Below, piece after piece: positions 8,547 through 17,729 of a stretch of 64,000 bases of DNA; position 1 is the stretch's first letter; every line of letters begins with the position of its first letter. Under the pieces are notes generated by a model that saw nothing but the letters and a program-made list of their open reading frames with translations, had not been told where the DNA came from and searched no databases. Origin of the DNA: Streptomyces hayashii. Its GTDB lineage: Bacteria; Actinomycetota; Actinomycetes; Streptomycetales; Streptomycetaceae. A program made the position numbers and the translations under genes. The DNA lies in assembly GCF_024539815.1 (NCBI RefSeq), contig NZ_JAHHIU010000081.1, positions 78,874-142,873 of the forward strand. The letters are read 5' to 3'.

Positions 8547-9320
8547 GTGGTGAACGCCCCCTTCGGTATGCCGTCGGCGTCCGGTCCCGGACCGGTGAGC
8601 GCCGCCCTGACCAAGGCCGAGATCATCGACACGACGTCGGGCGACGGCTTCACGGTGATGTTCAACCCCGAGGAACTCAAACTCGACCAGGGGAACAGCT
8701 ACGCCGAGATCGGCGTGCCCGGGCTGGACGCACCGCCCGTGCAGTACATCCGCGGCAAAGCCCGGGTCCTGAGCATGGAACTGTTCTTCGACACCTACGA
8801 GGCCGGCACGGACGTCCGCACTCATACGGGGCCCATCGTGCGGCTGCTGGACAAGGAGCCGCAGAGCCAGGCCCCGCCGGTCCTGCTCTTCTCGCTGGGC
8901 AGCTTCCAGTTCCGCTGCGTCCTGGTCGACGCCAACCAGCGCTTCACCATGTTCCTGCGCAACGGCACCCCCGTCCGCGCCATGGTGTCCGTGCGCCTGC
9001 ACGAGTTCGCCACCGTGGACGCCGAGGTGCGCCGGGGCCTCTTCTTCGCCTCGCCGACGGCGTCGTCGGTGGTCAACCGGGCGGTGTCCACGGTCCGTTC
9101 GGTGCCGCGCGAACAGCCCACGGTCCACACCGTGATCGAGGGCGACACCCTGAGCGGCCTCGCGGCGACCTACCTCGGCGATCCCGCGCTGTGGCGGGCC
9201 ATCGCGGACGCCAACCGCGTCGCCGACCCGCTGACCCTCACGCCCAACACACGTCTGATCATTCCTGCGCGCCGCCCCGACGGCACGGCCCCGCAGGGGC
9301 AGGGGGGTGCACGGCCATGA
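8547..9320 (+). CDS. LysM-containing baseplate hub protein (Afp7/Cis7-like)
   Basis: This 257-residue protein is of the gp53/LysM class that links the inner tube end and spike to the baseplate. The main domain (about residues 25-175) contains the family pattern FTVMFNPEELKLDQGNSYAE, then KARVLSMELFFDTYEAGTDV. A LysM motif follows at about residues 192-243 (VHTVIEGDTLSGLAATYLGD). The GTG at 8547 or 8550 is preceded by GGAGG at 8537-8541. Its stop overlaps the ATG of the next gene (ATGA), so the two are translationally coupled. Confidence 0.88.
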   Translation: MVNAPFGMPSASGPGPVSAALTKAEIIDTTSGDGFTVMFNPEELKLDQGNSYAEIGVPGLDAPPVQYIRGKARVLSMELFFDTYEAGTDVRTHTGPIVRLLDKEPQSQAPPVLLFSLGSFQFRCVLVDANQRFTMFLRNGTPVRAMVSVRLHEFATVDAEVRRGLFFASPTASSVVNRAVSTVRSVPREQPTVHTVIEGDTLSGLAATYLGDPALWRAIADANRVADPLTLTPNTRLIIPARRPDGTAPQGQGGARP

Positions 9321-10963
9321 GTGCCCCGTCGTGTGCGCCACGGTGCGACATCCGGGTCTCCGGTCTGACCATGGCCGCCGAACTCGCCGACCAGGTGCTG
9401 GGCATCACCGTGGAGACCAGCCTGGATATCGCGGGCACGTTCGCCCTGACTCTGCGCAACCCCGACAACCGGCTGCTCGACTCGCCGTTGCTGGACCCCG
9501 GCAGGACAGTGGAGGTCCACCTCGGCTACGGCAACGACCTCAAACCCGCCTTCCTCGGGGAGATAGCCGCCGTCGAGCCGTCGTTCCCGGCCGGCGGCCC
9601 CCCGACCGTGCAGGTGTCCGGCTACGACAAGTCGTACCGCATGCGCCGCGGCCAGCCGGAGCCCACCGAGTACACCTTCGTGAACGACAGCATGGTGGCC
9701 GCTCGCATCGCCGTGGAGAACGGCCTCGTCCCCGTCGTGGATCCCACCCCCGGGCTGCGGGAGAAGATCGTCCAGGTCGAGAGCGACATGGCGTTCCTCA
9801 AGGAACGCGCTCGGCGCTACCACTTCGACGTCTATGTCGAGTGGGACAGACTGCACTTCCGGTTCCCGCGTCCGCAGGCCGCCGCGTACCTGCTGGAATG
9901 GGGCCGGAACCTGTCGAGTTTCCGTCCACGCCTGTCCTCGTCGGCCGCGGCCGGGGTGCAGGTCGTACGCGGCTACAACCAGGAACTCGCCCAGACCGTC
10001 CTGGGTCTGGCGCTGGCGGCGGACCTCGACCTGGGCCGGCTCACCGAGCGACTCGGCTCCTCGGCCGCCGACCTGGTCCTCTCGCTGGCCCGCAAGGGGA
10101 TCCGCCGGCATGTGCTCGACAACCCCCTGGACGCGAAGACACTCGCGGAGTCGCTGCTCGCCCAGTTCGTGGAGGGCATGTACGAGGGCGCCGGTTCCTG
10201 CGTCGGCATACCGGAGCTGGCCGCCGGCCAGTACGTCGAGATACAGGGCGTCGGCAAACGCTTCAGCGGCGCCTACCGGCTTCGGAAGGTGACCCACCGC
10301 ATGGACGACAGCGGCTTCATGACCGACTTCTCCATCGGCCAGGGCGGGGAGTCCAGTCTGCTCGGCGTGCTGCGCAAGGAGATCACCGAGGAACCGCCTC
10401 CCAACCGCACGGAACCCTTCTACGGGGTCGTCGTGGCGGTGGTGGAGGACAACCACGAGGTGGCCGCCGTACCGCCCAAGACACCGATAGGCCGGGTGAA
10501 GGTGTCGTTCCCCGGGCTGTCCGACCGGTTCACCAGTTGCTGGGCCCCGTGCGCGAACCCGACGGCGGGCGACGGCACGGGTCTCTACTGGCTGCCCGAA
10601 ATCGGCGACCAGGTGCTCGTCGCGTTCGAACTCGGCGATCTCGGCAAGCCGTACGTCATCGGCGGGCTGTGGAACACCGGGCGGCCTCCCCCCGCGACCA
10701 ACACGGACGGAACGAACAGCACCCGTGTGATCAGGAGCCGGTCGGGACACACCATCACCTTCGACGACTCCAGAGAGGGCGGGAAGCTGGTCATCGAGGA
10801 CGGCGGTCAGGGCAGCACCATCGTCCTGGACGCCGCCGACGGTTCGCTCAGCATCAGCGCCGCACGGGATCTGAGGATCACGGCGGGTGGATCCGTCACG
10901 TTGTCGGCAGCGGGGGGCAGCACGCAGATCGTCGTCGACGAGAGCCACGTCGACATCAAGTGA
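9317..10963 (+). CDS. VgrG-like spike protein (Afp8/Cis8-like)
   Basis: This 548-residue protein is the central spike of a contractile injection system. The N-terminal two-thirds is the gp27-like hub (LTLRNPDNRLL, VHLGYGNDLKPAFLGEI, VSGYDKSYRMRRGQ). A gp5-type OB fold follows at about residues 375-460 (GRVKVSFPGLSDRFTSCWAP, YWLPEIGDQVLVAFE). The C-terminal stretch has repeated short beta strands expected to form the needle (VIEDGGQGSTIVLDAADGS). The ATG at 9317 overlaps the previous stop. A longer frame beginning at 9191 lies inside the LysM gene and is rejected. No extra effector domain is attached to the C-terminus. Confidence 0.9.
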   Translation: MSAPSCAPRCDIRVSGLTMAAELADQVLGITVETSLDIAGTFALTLRNPDNRLLDSPLLDPGRTVEVHLGYGNDLKPAFLGEIAAVEPSFPAGGPPTVQVSGYDKSYRMRRGQPEPTEYTFVNDSMVAARIAVENGLVPVVDPTPGLREKIVQVESDMAFLKERARRYHFDVYVEWDRLHFRFPRPQAAAYLLEWGRNLSSFRPRLSSSAAAGVQVVRGYNQELAQTVLGLALAADLDLGRLTERLGSSAADLVLSLARKGIRRHVLDNPLDAKTLAESLLAQFVEGMYEGAGSCVGIPELAAGQYVEIQGVGKRFSGAYRLRKVTHRMDDSGFMTDFSIGQGGESSLLGVLRKEITEEPPPNRTEPFYGVVVAVVEDNHEVAAVPPKTPIGRVKVSFPGLSDRFTSCWAPCANPTAGDGTGLYWLPEIGDQVLVAFELGDLGKPYVIGGLWNTGRPPPATNTDGTNSTRVIRSRSGHTITFDDSREGGKLVIEDGGQGSTIVLDAADGSLSISAARDLRITAGGSVTLSAAGGSTQIVVDESHVDIK

Positions 10964-10975
10964 GGACAGTCATCC

Positions 10976-11359
10976 ATGGGCAAGGTACTGACCACCGTGA
11001 GCACAGTGACCTGCGGGCACACGCGCGCCCCTCAGCCCCCTCCCCCGCCGCCCGCGGTTCCCCCACCGCTGGGGCCCGGTCTGGTCACGCTCCACAGCAC
11101 CCAGAAACTGCACGTCGAGGGTGTTCCGGTACTCGTGACGGCGGACGTGGTCGGGGCCGTGATCGGTGGCTGCCCCAACATCGAGTCACCCGCGAAGCCC
11201 TGCACCGCGGTCGTGAGCGCCGTCGGTGAGTCCGTCAAGCTGAGGACCGGCGGCGCTCCCGTCCTGCTCGACCGGCTCACCCTCACGACCGACGGCACCG
11301 TGCCGGTACCGCCCGGGCTGCGGCCCACGGCCGGCCAGTCGAAGCTCACCTCGGTGTGA
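10976..11359 (+). CDS. PAAR-like tip protein with proline-rich insert
   Basis: This 127-residue protein is placed directly after the spike, where the PAAR/tip protein (Afp10-like) is expected. The N-terminus TVSTVTCGH resembles the start of PAAR-like domains, and the following beta-rich repeats (VGAVIGGCPNIESP, PCTAVVSAVGESVKL) fit the fold. A run of Pro at about residues 19-34 (PQPPPPPPAVPPPLGP) interrupts the first hairpin. Such a run would need EF-P for efficient translation and is unusual in this small fold. PAAR proteins sharpen the spike and can carry effectors; no effector domain is fused here. Confidence 0.78.
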   Translation: MGKVLTTVSTVTCGHTRAPQPPPPPPAVPPPLGPGLVTLHSTQKLHVEGVPVLVTADVVGAVIGGCPNIESPAKPCTAVVSAVGESVKLRTGGAPVLLDRLTLTTDGTVPVPPGLRPTAGQSKLTSV

Positions 11360-11371
11360 CCGGAGGACCAG

Positions 11372-11761
11372 ATGGAATCCGACGTTCACGGTCGTGGCAT
11401 CGCCTTCCCCGTCCGGCTGGAAACCGCCGGCTTCGGCGAGTCGGCGGGGCCGCGCAAGATCCAGGAGTCGATCCGGCTCATCCTCGGAACCCAGTACGGC
11501 GAGCGGGTGATGCGCCCCGACTTCGGCTGCAATCTCAAACGGCTGATGTTCGCGCCCAACAACGAGGCGACGGCCAGCCTCGCCCGCTACTACGTCGAGG
11601 AGGGGCTGAGCCGATGTGAGCCGCGTATCGACCTCGTCGACGTCACCGTCACCAACGACAGAGCGAGACCGGCCCTGGTCATCGACATCAGCTATCGCAT
11701 ACGGGCCACGGCCACGGCGGACCGCCTGCTGCATCCCTTCCCGTTGGAGCGCTCGCCATGA
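11372..11761 (+). CDS. gp25-like baseplate wedge protein (Afp9/Cis9-like)
   Basis: This 129-residue gp25/lysozyme-like baseplate protein is a wedge component that in complete systems nucleates the sheath. The family signature is plain: IRLILGTQYGERVMRPDFGC in the middle and a C-terminal VTVTNDRARPALVIDISYRI. GGAGG lies about six bases upstream of the ATG. The stop overlaps the start of the next gene by ATGA. Its presence without a sheath gene in the window is notable because sheath contact is its main known role. Confidence 0.9.
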   Translation: MESDVHGRGIAFPVRLETAGFGESAGPRKIQESIRLILGTQYGERVMRPDFGCNLKRLMFAPNNEATASLARYYVEEGLSRCEPRIDLVDVTVTNDRARPALVIDISYRIRATATADRLLHPFPLERSP

Positions 11762-13830
11762 CCGGGCCATCCGACCGCGGGCGGATCCCGCCCCCCGATC
11801 TGGACGACCGCACCTGGCAGGACCTGGTCAGCCAGATGCTGGCCCTGCGGACGACGTACGCACCCCAGTGGACGGACGAGCGGCCGAGCGACATCGGCGT
11901 CACTCTCGTCGAACTGTTCGCCTGGCTCGTGGAGGGGGTGATCTACCGGCTGAACCAGGTGCCCGAGAAGAACTACATCGCCTTTCTCGACCTCATGGGC
12001 ATCACCCGTGACCCCGCGACGCCGGCGGCCACGTACCTGACCTTCGGCGCCAAGGGACCGGCTCCTGCGGACGTGCCGGCGGGCACCCAGGCCCACACCC
12101 TTCCCGTGGAGGGCGACGCCCCCGTCGTGTTCGAGACCGACGAGGACCTCACCGTGCTGCCCACGAGCCTCACGGCCGCCCTCCTGCTCACGCCGGACCC
12201 CGACGACGACTCCCGACTCGTCTACGAGGACGTGTCCGCCGATCTGGTGGGCACGGGCACGGGACGGCGCTCCCTGCTCGTGTCGCCGCACCTCACCACG
12301 CATCTGTGCCTGGGCTTCGAGGGACCGGTCACCGGCGAGGTCGGGCTGCGGCCCCGGCTGTTCCGGCCCGCCCCCGACACCCCCGTCGGCACGGTGACCT
12401 GGGCCGCCTCCGTCGCCGGATCACAGCCCGGGGACTGGCCCGCGATCGGGCCCTCCGGCAGCACGAAGGATCTCCACGACCGGCACGTGAGCCTGCCCGT
12501 ACCCGAGCAGTGGGCCGCGCAGAACCCGGAAGCGGACTGGCAGGACGTCGGCGCCACGGGCGCTCCCTTCGGCGCACCGCGCTTCTGGCTCGGCCTGCGG
12601 ATCGCCAACCCGGGCGACGCCCCGCTGGAGCTCTGCCCGGACCGGGTCCTGTTCAACTCCGCCCCCGCGCACACCGCCCTCACCATCCGCTCCCCGGAGA
12701 TGCTCGGCGACAGCGACGGCACTGCCTTCCAGGTGTTCGCGCTGCGCCACCGTCCGCTCTACCGCAGGCGCGACGCCGAGGCCCCGTACGCCGATCTCGA
12801 AGTCCAGGTCGGACAGGGCACGCCGCCGTCCTGGGAGACCTGGCAGCTCGTGCCGGAACTCCTGCCGGGCCCGGGCAACGTCTACCGGCTCAACCCCGTG
12901 ACAGGCGAGATCAGCTTCGGAAGCCACGACGAACGCGACAGCGAAGGACACGGCAGCATCCCCCCGCCCGGCAGTCTGATCAGAGCGCGCGTCTATCGCC
13001 ATGTCGCGTCGGGAGCGGCCGGCAACCTGCCGGCCGGGCAGGTCGTCGTGGCCGGCACCAAGCCGGACGGCACCGTCCCCGCCGGACTCGTCGTCACCAA
13101 TCCCACCGCGGCCCATGACGGGATCGACGAGGAGCCGACCGAGGAGACGCTGCGGCGGGCACCGGAGCGACTGAAGATCCGGGACCGCGCGATCACCGCC
13201 GACGACTTCGCCTACCTGGCCAGGGAGGCGTCCAGCGACGTGCGCATCAGCCGGTGTCTGACGCCCTTTCCGCCGCACGGCGAGCCATGGACCTTCGGCG
13301 GCATCGACCGCGCTCCGGGGAACGTGAGCGTCATCGTCGTGCCCGACCAGGGCAGCGAGGTGGCACAGCCGGAGCCGCCTCCCGAACTGATCGACACGGT
13401 ACGGGCCTACCTCGACGCGCGCCGGGATCTGACGGTCCGGCTGTTCGTCCACCGGCCGCGTTACCTGCCGATCGTCACCGAGGTGTCCGTGAGGGTGTGG
13501 CGGGAGGCCGTCCTCGCAGGCGTCGACCTCACGGAGGTCCATGACGACGTGCAACGGAAGATCGGCGCCTTTCTGCACCCGACTCGGGGCGGACCGGACG
13601 GCAAGGGCTGGCAGGTGGGCCAGCCGGTCTTCAGCTCCGACCTCTTCCGCGCGGTCATGCCGGCCGAGACGGTGGGCTACATCGAGCAGATCAGCGTCGC
13701 ACCCGGCACTCCCGCCTATCCCGGGGGCCGGCCCTTCCCGCAGCCGTCGCCGGGCGCCTCGGTCCAGGTGGTCGACTACGAACTCGTCTGCGCCGGCCCG
13801 GCGACCGTGACGGTCGAGCAGACCGTGTGA
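11758..13830 (+). CDS. Baseplate J-like wedge protein (Afp11/Cis11-like)
   Basis: This 690-residue protein is the large structural arm of the baseplate. The N-terminus fits the family (DDRTWQDLVSQMLALR, PQWTDERPSDIGVTLVELFA). The core J-like region has FGSHDERDSEGHG and RVYRHVASGAAGNLPAGQV, then the conserved RAPERLKIRDRAITADDFAY and a C-terminal part with YLDARRDLTVRLFVHRPRYL. It is translationally coupled to the gp25 gene by ATGA. The length is normal for the actinobacterial 'putative baseplate assembly protein' group. Confidence 0.9.
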   Translation: MTGPSDRGRIPPPDLDDRTWQDLVSQMLALRTTYAPQWTDERPSDIGVTLVELFAWLVEGVIYRLNQVPEKNYIAFLDLMGITRDPATPAATYLTFGAKGPAPADVPAGTQAHTLPVEGDAPVVFETDEDLTVLPTSLTAALLLTPDPDDDSRLVYEDVSADLVGTGTGRRSLLVSPHLTTHLCLGFEGPVTGEVGLRPRLFRPAPDTPVGTVTWAASVAGSQPGDWPAIGPSGSTKDLHDRHVSLPVPEQWAAQNPEADWQDVGATGAPFGAPRFWLGLRIANPGDAPLELCPDRVLFNSAPAHTALTIRSPEMLGDSDGTAFQVFALRHRPLYRRRDAEAPYADLEVQVGQGTPPSWETWQLVPELLPGPGNVYRLNPVTGEISFGSHDERDSEGHGSIPPPGSLIRARVYRHVASGAAGNLPAGQVVVAGTKPDGTVPAGLVVTNPTAAHDGIDEEPTEETLRRAPERLKIRDRAITADDFAYLAREASSDVRISRCLTPFPPHGEPWTFGGIDRAPGNVSVIVVPDQGSEVAQPEPPPELIDTVRAYLDARRDLTVRLFVHRPRYLPIVTEVSVRVWREAVLAGVDLTEVHDDVQRKIGAFLHPTRGGPDGKGWQVGQPVFSSDLFRAVMPAETVGYIEQISVAPGTPAYPGGRPFPQPSPGASVQVVDYELVCAGPATVTVEQTV

Positions 13831-13853
13831 GGGTCCAGAGAGGATCAGCAGCC

Positions 13854-15569
13854 ATGTCCGAGAGCAGCTACCTCAGGTTCCTCCCCCCGGTGGTCCGGCA
13901 GGACACCCCGACGGGCGCGGAGTTCTCCCTCGGCGACGCCCTGCGCGTCTTCGAGAAGATCCTCACCGGCATCGACGACCGTGTGCCGATCGTGCACGAC
14001 ACGCATGCCCGGGGCGCGGACGAGAGCCACACCCATGTGGCGCTCACGCAGCGGATCGCGTCGCTGCACCGGCTGTTCGATCCCTGGACCACACCACCGG
14101 AGTTCCTGCCGTGGCTCGCCTCATGGGTCTCCCTGCGCTTTCCCGAACTCCAGGACCGGCAGCTCTGGGACGAGTACCAGCGCCGCAAGGCGACCGCCGC
14201 GATCAGCCGCACCCACCGACGCCGTGGGCTGCGCAGCGGACTGGACGCCATCCTGGACCTGTACGCCGTCGGCCGGGTGCGTCCCCGGGTCGCGGTGGAC
14301 GACGGATCCTGTCTGTTCTCCCTGCGGCTCGGCTCGGACATGCCGGCTCCGGTGTCCGCTCTTCCCACCTTTCGCCCGCTGTTCGACGAGACCCAGCAGC
14401 CGCCCCGGGTCGTCCGCGAGGGCCTGATGCGTCCCTGGTGCGTCGCACGGGGTCCCGACGGCAGTCTGTACGTCGGCGAACACGGTCTGCCCGACGACAT
14501 GCCGCACCGGCGGCGGGTGTGGCGCCTGAACGCCGATGCTCAGCAGGAAGTCTCCGGCAGCCCGCCGCTCCCCCGGCCTCTGGTGCCTCAGCAGACCCTC
14601 GGACAGATCGTGGCCGTCGCCGTACGCCCGGCCCTGGCCGGTCAGCCCGAGACCCTGTTCATTCTGGAGCGCACCGGCCGGATCCTGTCCGTCGCGGCCC
14701 CTTACGAGGCCGAGACGGCCACCGAGGTCACGAACCTCGCCTCCGGCAGCTCCGTCTACACCCTGGCGATGGCGGTGGACGACAAAGGTGATCTGCTGGT
14801 GCTGGACCGGAGGCAGATGCCGAACGAGCCCGCGGCGCCACGGGTCTTCGTCGTCCGTCCCTCGCCCGTCGCGGTGACGTCCGAGAAGGAACTCGACCCG
14901 GCGGTCGTCAAGGAACCCCTGTCGCTGTTCGTCGACCGCGACGGCGCCCTCCTCGTCGGGGACGGCGGCGACCAGCAGACGCCCGCGCCTGCGGGGGCGG
15001 CGGGCGCGAACCTGGTGCGCGTCGTGCGCGGTGACCCCGCCTGGACGCTCACCCCCCTTCTGCCGCCGGACAACCCGCTCGTCGCCCCGACCGCGGTCAC
15101 CCGTGCGAGCGACGACGTCCTGTACGTCCTGGACGCCGGCCTCAGGCCCTTCTGGCCCTCGGCGACGAACGAACCCTTCATCCTCACCCGGGCCGTACCG
15201 GCCTGTGTACATCGCGTGACGACGCCCCGGAACGCGGCAGGGGCCCACATCGTGCGGATCACCGAGCCCGGCCAGTTCGTCAACCCCACGGGGATGACGG
15301 AGGCGGAAGGGCGGATGGTCGTCTGCGACCCGGGACAGATCGAGACCGACGGGATCGGCATGGACGGCCACCGCTCCCGCATCAACGCCTTCGACATCAA
15401 CGTGGTCATCCACTTCTCCGCCGGTGAACTTCTGGCGGCTCTGCCGGATCCGGTACAGCAGCAGCGTGCGCTGAGTCAGGCCCTGGGCACCATCAACTCC
15501 ATCGTCGAGCAGCACAAGCCCGCCCACTGCCGCTGCTGGGCAGTGACCATGACTCCGACCCCACAGTGA
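13854..15569 (+). CDS. Tail protein I-like baseplate protein with inserted propeller-like domain (Afp12/Cis12-like)
   Basis: This 571-residue protein has residues 1-150 matching phage tail protein I (SYLRFLPPVVRQD, FDPWTTPPEFLPWLASWVSL, SRTHRRRGLRSGLDAIL) and residues 508-566 matching its usual C-terminus (VVIHFSAGELLAALPDP, IVEQHKPAHCRCW). Between them lie about 310 residues with six similar units (e.g. ARGPDGSLYVGEH, MAVDDKGDLLVLD, FVDRDGALLVGD, TRASDDVLYVLD), the look of a six-bladed NHL-like propeller. The propeller is therefore inserted into, not appended to, the tail protein. The ATG at 13854 has GAGAGGA nine bases upstream. The role of the insert is unknown; receptor or glycan contact at the baseplate rim is an inference. 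Confidence 0.82.
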   Translation: MSESSYLRFLPPVVRQDTPTGAEFSLGDALRVFEKILTGIDDRVPIVHDTHARGADESHTHVALTQRIASLHRLFDPWTTPPEFLPWLASWVSLRFPELQDRQLWDEYQRRKATAAISRTHRRRGLRSGLDAILDLYAVGRVRPRVAVDDGSCLFSLRLGSDMPAPVSALPTFRPLFDETQQPPRVVREGLMRPWCVARGPDGSLYVGEHGLPDDMPHRRRVWRLNADAQQEVSGSPPLPRPLVPQQTLGQIVAVAVRPALAGQPETLFILERTGRILSVAAPYEAETATEVTNLASGSSVYTLAMAVDDKGDLLVLDRRQMPNEPAAPRVFVVRPSPVAVTSEKELDPAVVKEPLSLFVDRDGALLVGDGGDQQTPAPAGAAGANLVRVVRGDPAWTLTPLLPPDNPLVAPTAVTRASDDVLYVLDAGLRPFWPSATNEPFILTRAVPACVHRVTTPRNAAGAHIVRITEPGQFVNPTGMTEAEGRMVVCDPGQIETDGIGMDGHRSRINAFDINVVIHFSAGELLAALPDPVQQQRALSQALGTINSIVEQHKPAHCRCWAVTMTPTPQ

Positions 15570-15584
15570 GAAGCGGTGATCGGC

Positions 15585-17729
15585 ATGCCCGTCAAGCGCA
15601 CGGAATACTTCAACTTCGACACCGGCAGCGCACGCAGCGGGGGCACGGTCCGGGCCGAGACCCTGATGGACACGGAGGACTACGACCGGCGTCTCGACGA
15701 CGCGCGCGGAGCGAGCCTGCACACCTGGGGAGTGGCCGACGGCCTGGAGGTCGGCGCGACCGCGGGGCAGCCCGGCGTGACGGTCGGGCCGGGAACCGCG
15801 CTCGACGCGGCGGGCCGTACCAGCGTCCTGGAGGCAGGCGGGTTCGCCATCGTGGATCCGGGCGTCGACCCGGAGCAGCCGGTGAACATCCCCACCGTGG
15901 TGATCGGCGCCGACGGCCTGCCGCTGAACACCGCGGGGATGCCGCCCGACACCTACACACTCACCCTGACATGGCGTGAAGTCCTCGGTGAGACGCGGCT
16001 GATCCGGCTGCACGCGCCGTGGCTGAGGCTGCTGCCGAGCGCCGCTTTCAAGGACGCGGGCCGACAGGTGGTGCTCGCCGAAGTGACCCTGGACGCGGCG
16101 GGCGCCGTCTCGGGCGTCACGTCCGGAGCACGCCGTTCGGTGGGCGTCCCGGTGGAACGGGTCGAGCTGCGCGCCCCGCGGGTGAGCACGGGTTCGTCGA
16201 CGACGGTGGGCCAGGGCCCGGCCGCCGAACTGCGCGGACGTACGGACGGCGGCCTCGATCTCGTGGTGTCCGCCGGCGGCGCCGGGCGCACGGCCCTGTC
16301 GGCTGACGGGTCCAGCGGTCATCTGGGCGTCGGAACGTCGTCGCCCTCCGCGCCCCTGCACATCGCCGCGGAGCCCGACGGCGGGCACGCACTGAAGGTC
16401 ACCTCCCCCTCAGGCGGTTCCGGCATCGAGCTGGCCCTCGACGACGAGGGGCCGGCGTACGGGCTCTTCGCCGGCGACGACAGCGCCTGGCACCTGCGCA
16501 ACGAGGACGACGAGAACGACCTCGTGACGGTGACCTCGGAGGGCGAGATGGACGTCGGCACACTGAACGTCGCGGACGATCTGACGGCGGGCTCCGCGAA
16601 CGTCGCCGGCGATCTGAAGGCGGGGTCCGCCCTCTCCGTCGTGAGCGCCTCGCACAGCGTCGGCATCGCCGTCGACGGGGCGCCGGCGTCGGCCCTGCAC
16701 GTGAACGGGACGGGCGTCCACTCGGGCGGCGGCGGGGGCGGATTCTCCTTCGCCGACCGGGGTGTGCAGGGGTTCGTCACCCGTCCCGGGAACGGGGAGC
16801 GCTGGGTGTGGTACGCCTTCCAGGGCTCGGCCCGGCTGTGGTCGGGCATCGACGTGGTCACGATCGGTCAGGGCGACGGGAACGCGCTCGACGTGCGACG
16901 GCGGATGAGGGTGCGTCAGGGGCCCGACCCCGCCGACGAGACGGCGGGCATCTGGTTCCATCAGAGGGACGTGGACGCGGACCGCGCCTTCGTCGGCATG
17001 GAGAACAGCGACAGCGTCGGCTTCTGGGGCAACACCGGCGGCCAGTGGGGCCTGGTGATGAACACCGGCACCGGAGCGGTGTCCTGCCGCAACGACCTGG
17101 CGGTGGCCGGCGAAGCAGCCTTCAGCAAGCATTTCGGCCGACGGGACGCGTCGGCCGTCCTGCACCTGTTCGGCTCGTTCATCCGGGACATCGGTGACGG
17201 CATCCTGAACCTCCGCAGCGGCGGCGGCGTCGTCCAGTTGGACGGCCGCGTTCAGTTCAGCGGCGAACTGGTCAAACCCGGCGGCGCGTTCCGGATCGAC
17301 CATCCCCTGGATCCGGCCAACAAGTACCTGTCCCACTCCTTCGTGGAGTCGCCCGACATGGCCAACCTCTACGCCGGGGTGGCGGAGACCGACGAACAGG
17401 GCGAGGCGACCGTCGTTCTCCCGGACTACTTCGAGGCACTGAATCGCGAGTTCCGCTACCAGCTCACGCCGATCGGCTCACTGGCGCAGGTGGCGGTGGC
17501 GAGCGAGATCAAGGGCAACCGCTTCACCGTGCGCACCGATCAGCCGGGAATCAAGGTGTCCTGGCAGGTGACGGGGGTGCGCCAGGACGCCTGGGCCGAG
17601 GCCCACCGGATCCGTGTCGAGGAGGACAAGCCGGAGGGCGACCGCAACCACTACCTGTATCCCGCGGAACACGGACAGCCGGAGAGCGCGGGCATCGCCG
17701 GCCACAGGGAAGGAAGGCGCGATGGGTGA
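15585..17729 (+). CDS. Fibre-like baseplate-associated protein
   Basis: This 714-residue protein begins PVKRTEYFNFDTGSARSGGT and has a beta-rich N-terminal attachment region, a long central part with short repeats (NVADDLTAGSANVAGDLKAG) typical of fibre shafts, and a Gly-rich hinge at about residues 380-390. The conserved C-terminal module contains FRIDHPLDPANKYLSHSFVE and LPDYFEALNREFRYQLTPIG. That module recurs in surface and fibre-like proteins of many phyla and here is the likely head. The ATG at 15585 is preferred (GAGAAG 11 bases upstream) over the GTG at 15576. By position it is the tail-fibre equivalent (Afp13), although the sequence is not a classical fibre. Confidence 0.7.
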   Translation: MPVKRTEYFNFDTGSARSGGTVRAETLMDTEDYDRRLDDARGASLHTWGVADGLEVGATAGQPGVTVGPGTALDAAGRTSVLEAGGFAIVDPGVDPEQPVNIPTVVIGADGLPLNTAGMPPDTYTLTLTWREVLGETRLIRLHAPWLRLLPSAAFKDAGRQVVLAEVTLDAAGAVSGVTSGARRSVGVPVERVELRAPRVSTGSSTTVGQGPAAELRGRTDGGLDLVVSAGGAGRTALSADGSSGHLGVGTSSPSAPLHIAAEPDGGHALKVTSPSGGSGIELALDDEGPAYGLFAGDDSAWHLRNEDDENDLVTVTSEGEMDVGTLNVADDLTAGSANVAGDLKAGSALSVVSASHSVGIAVDGAPASALHVNGTGVHSGGGGGGFSFADRGVQGFVTRPGNGERWVWYAFQGSARLWSGIDVVTIGQGDGNALDVRRRMRVRQGPDPADETAGIWFHQRDVDADRAFVGMENSDSVGFWGNTGGQWGLVMNTGTGAVSCRNDLAVAGEAAFSKHFGRRDASAVLHLFGSFIRDIGDGILNLRSGGGVVQLDGRVQFSGELVKPGGAFRIDHPLDPANKYLSHSFVESPDMANLYAGVAETDEQGEATVVLPDYFEALNREFRYQLTPIGSLAQVAVASEIKGNRFTVRTDQPGIKVSWQVTGVRQDAWAEAHRIRVEEDKPEGDRNHYLYPAEHGQPESAGIAGHREGRRDG

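Noticed and set aside
9307..11229. Long forward frame overlapping the VgrG-like gene
   Set aside because: It is Arg/Gly-rich in another frame of the same DNA. The VgrG frame has clear hub and OB motifs and translational coupling.
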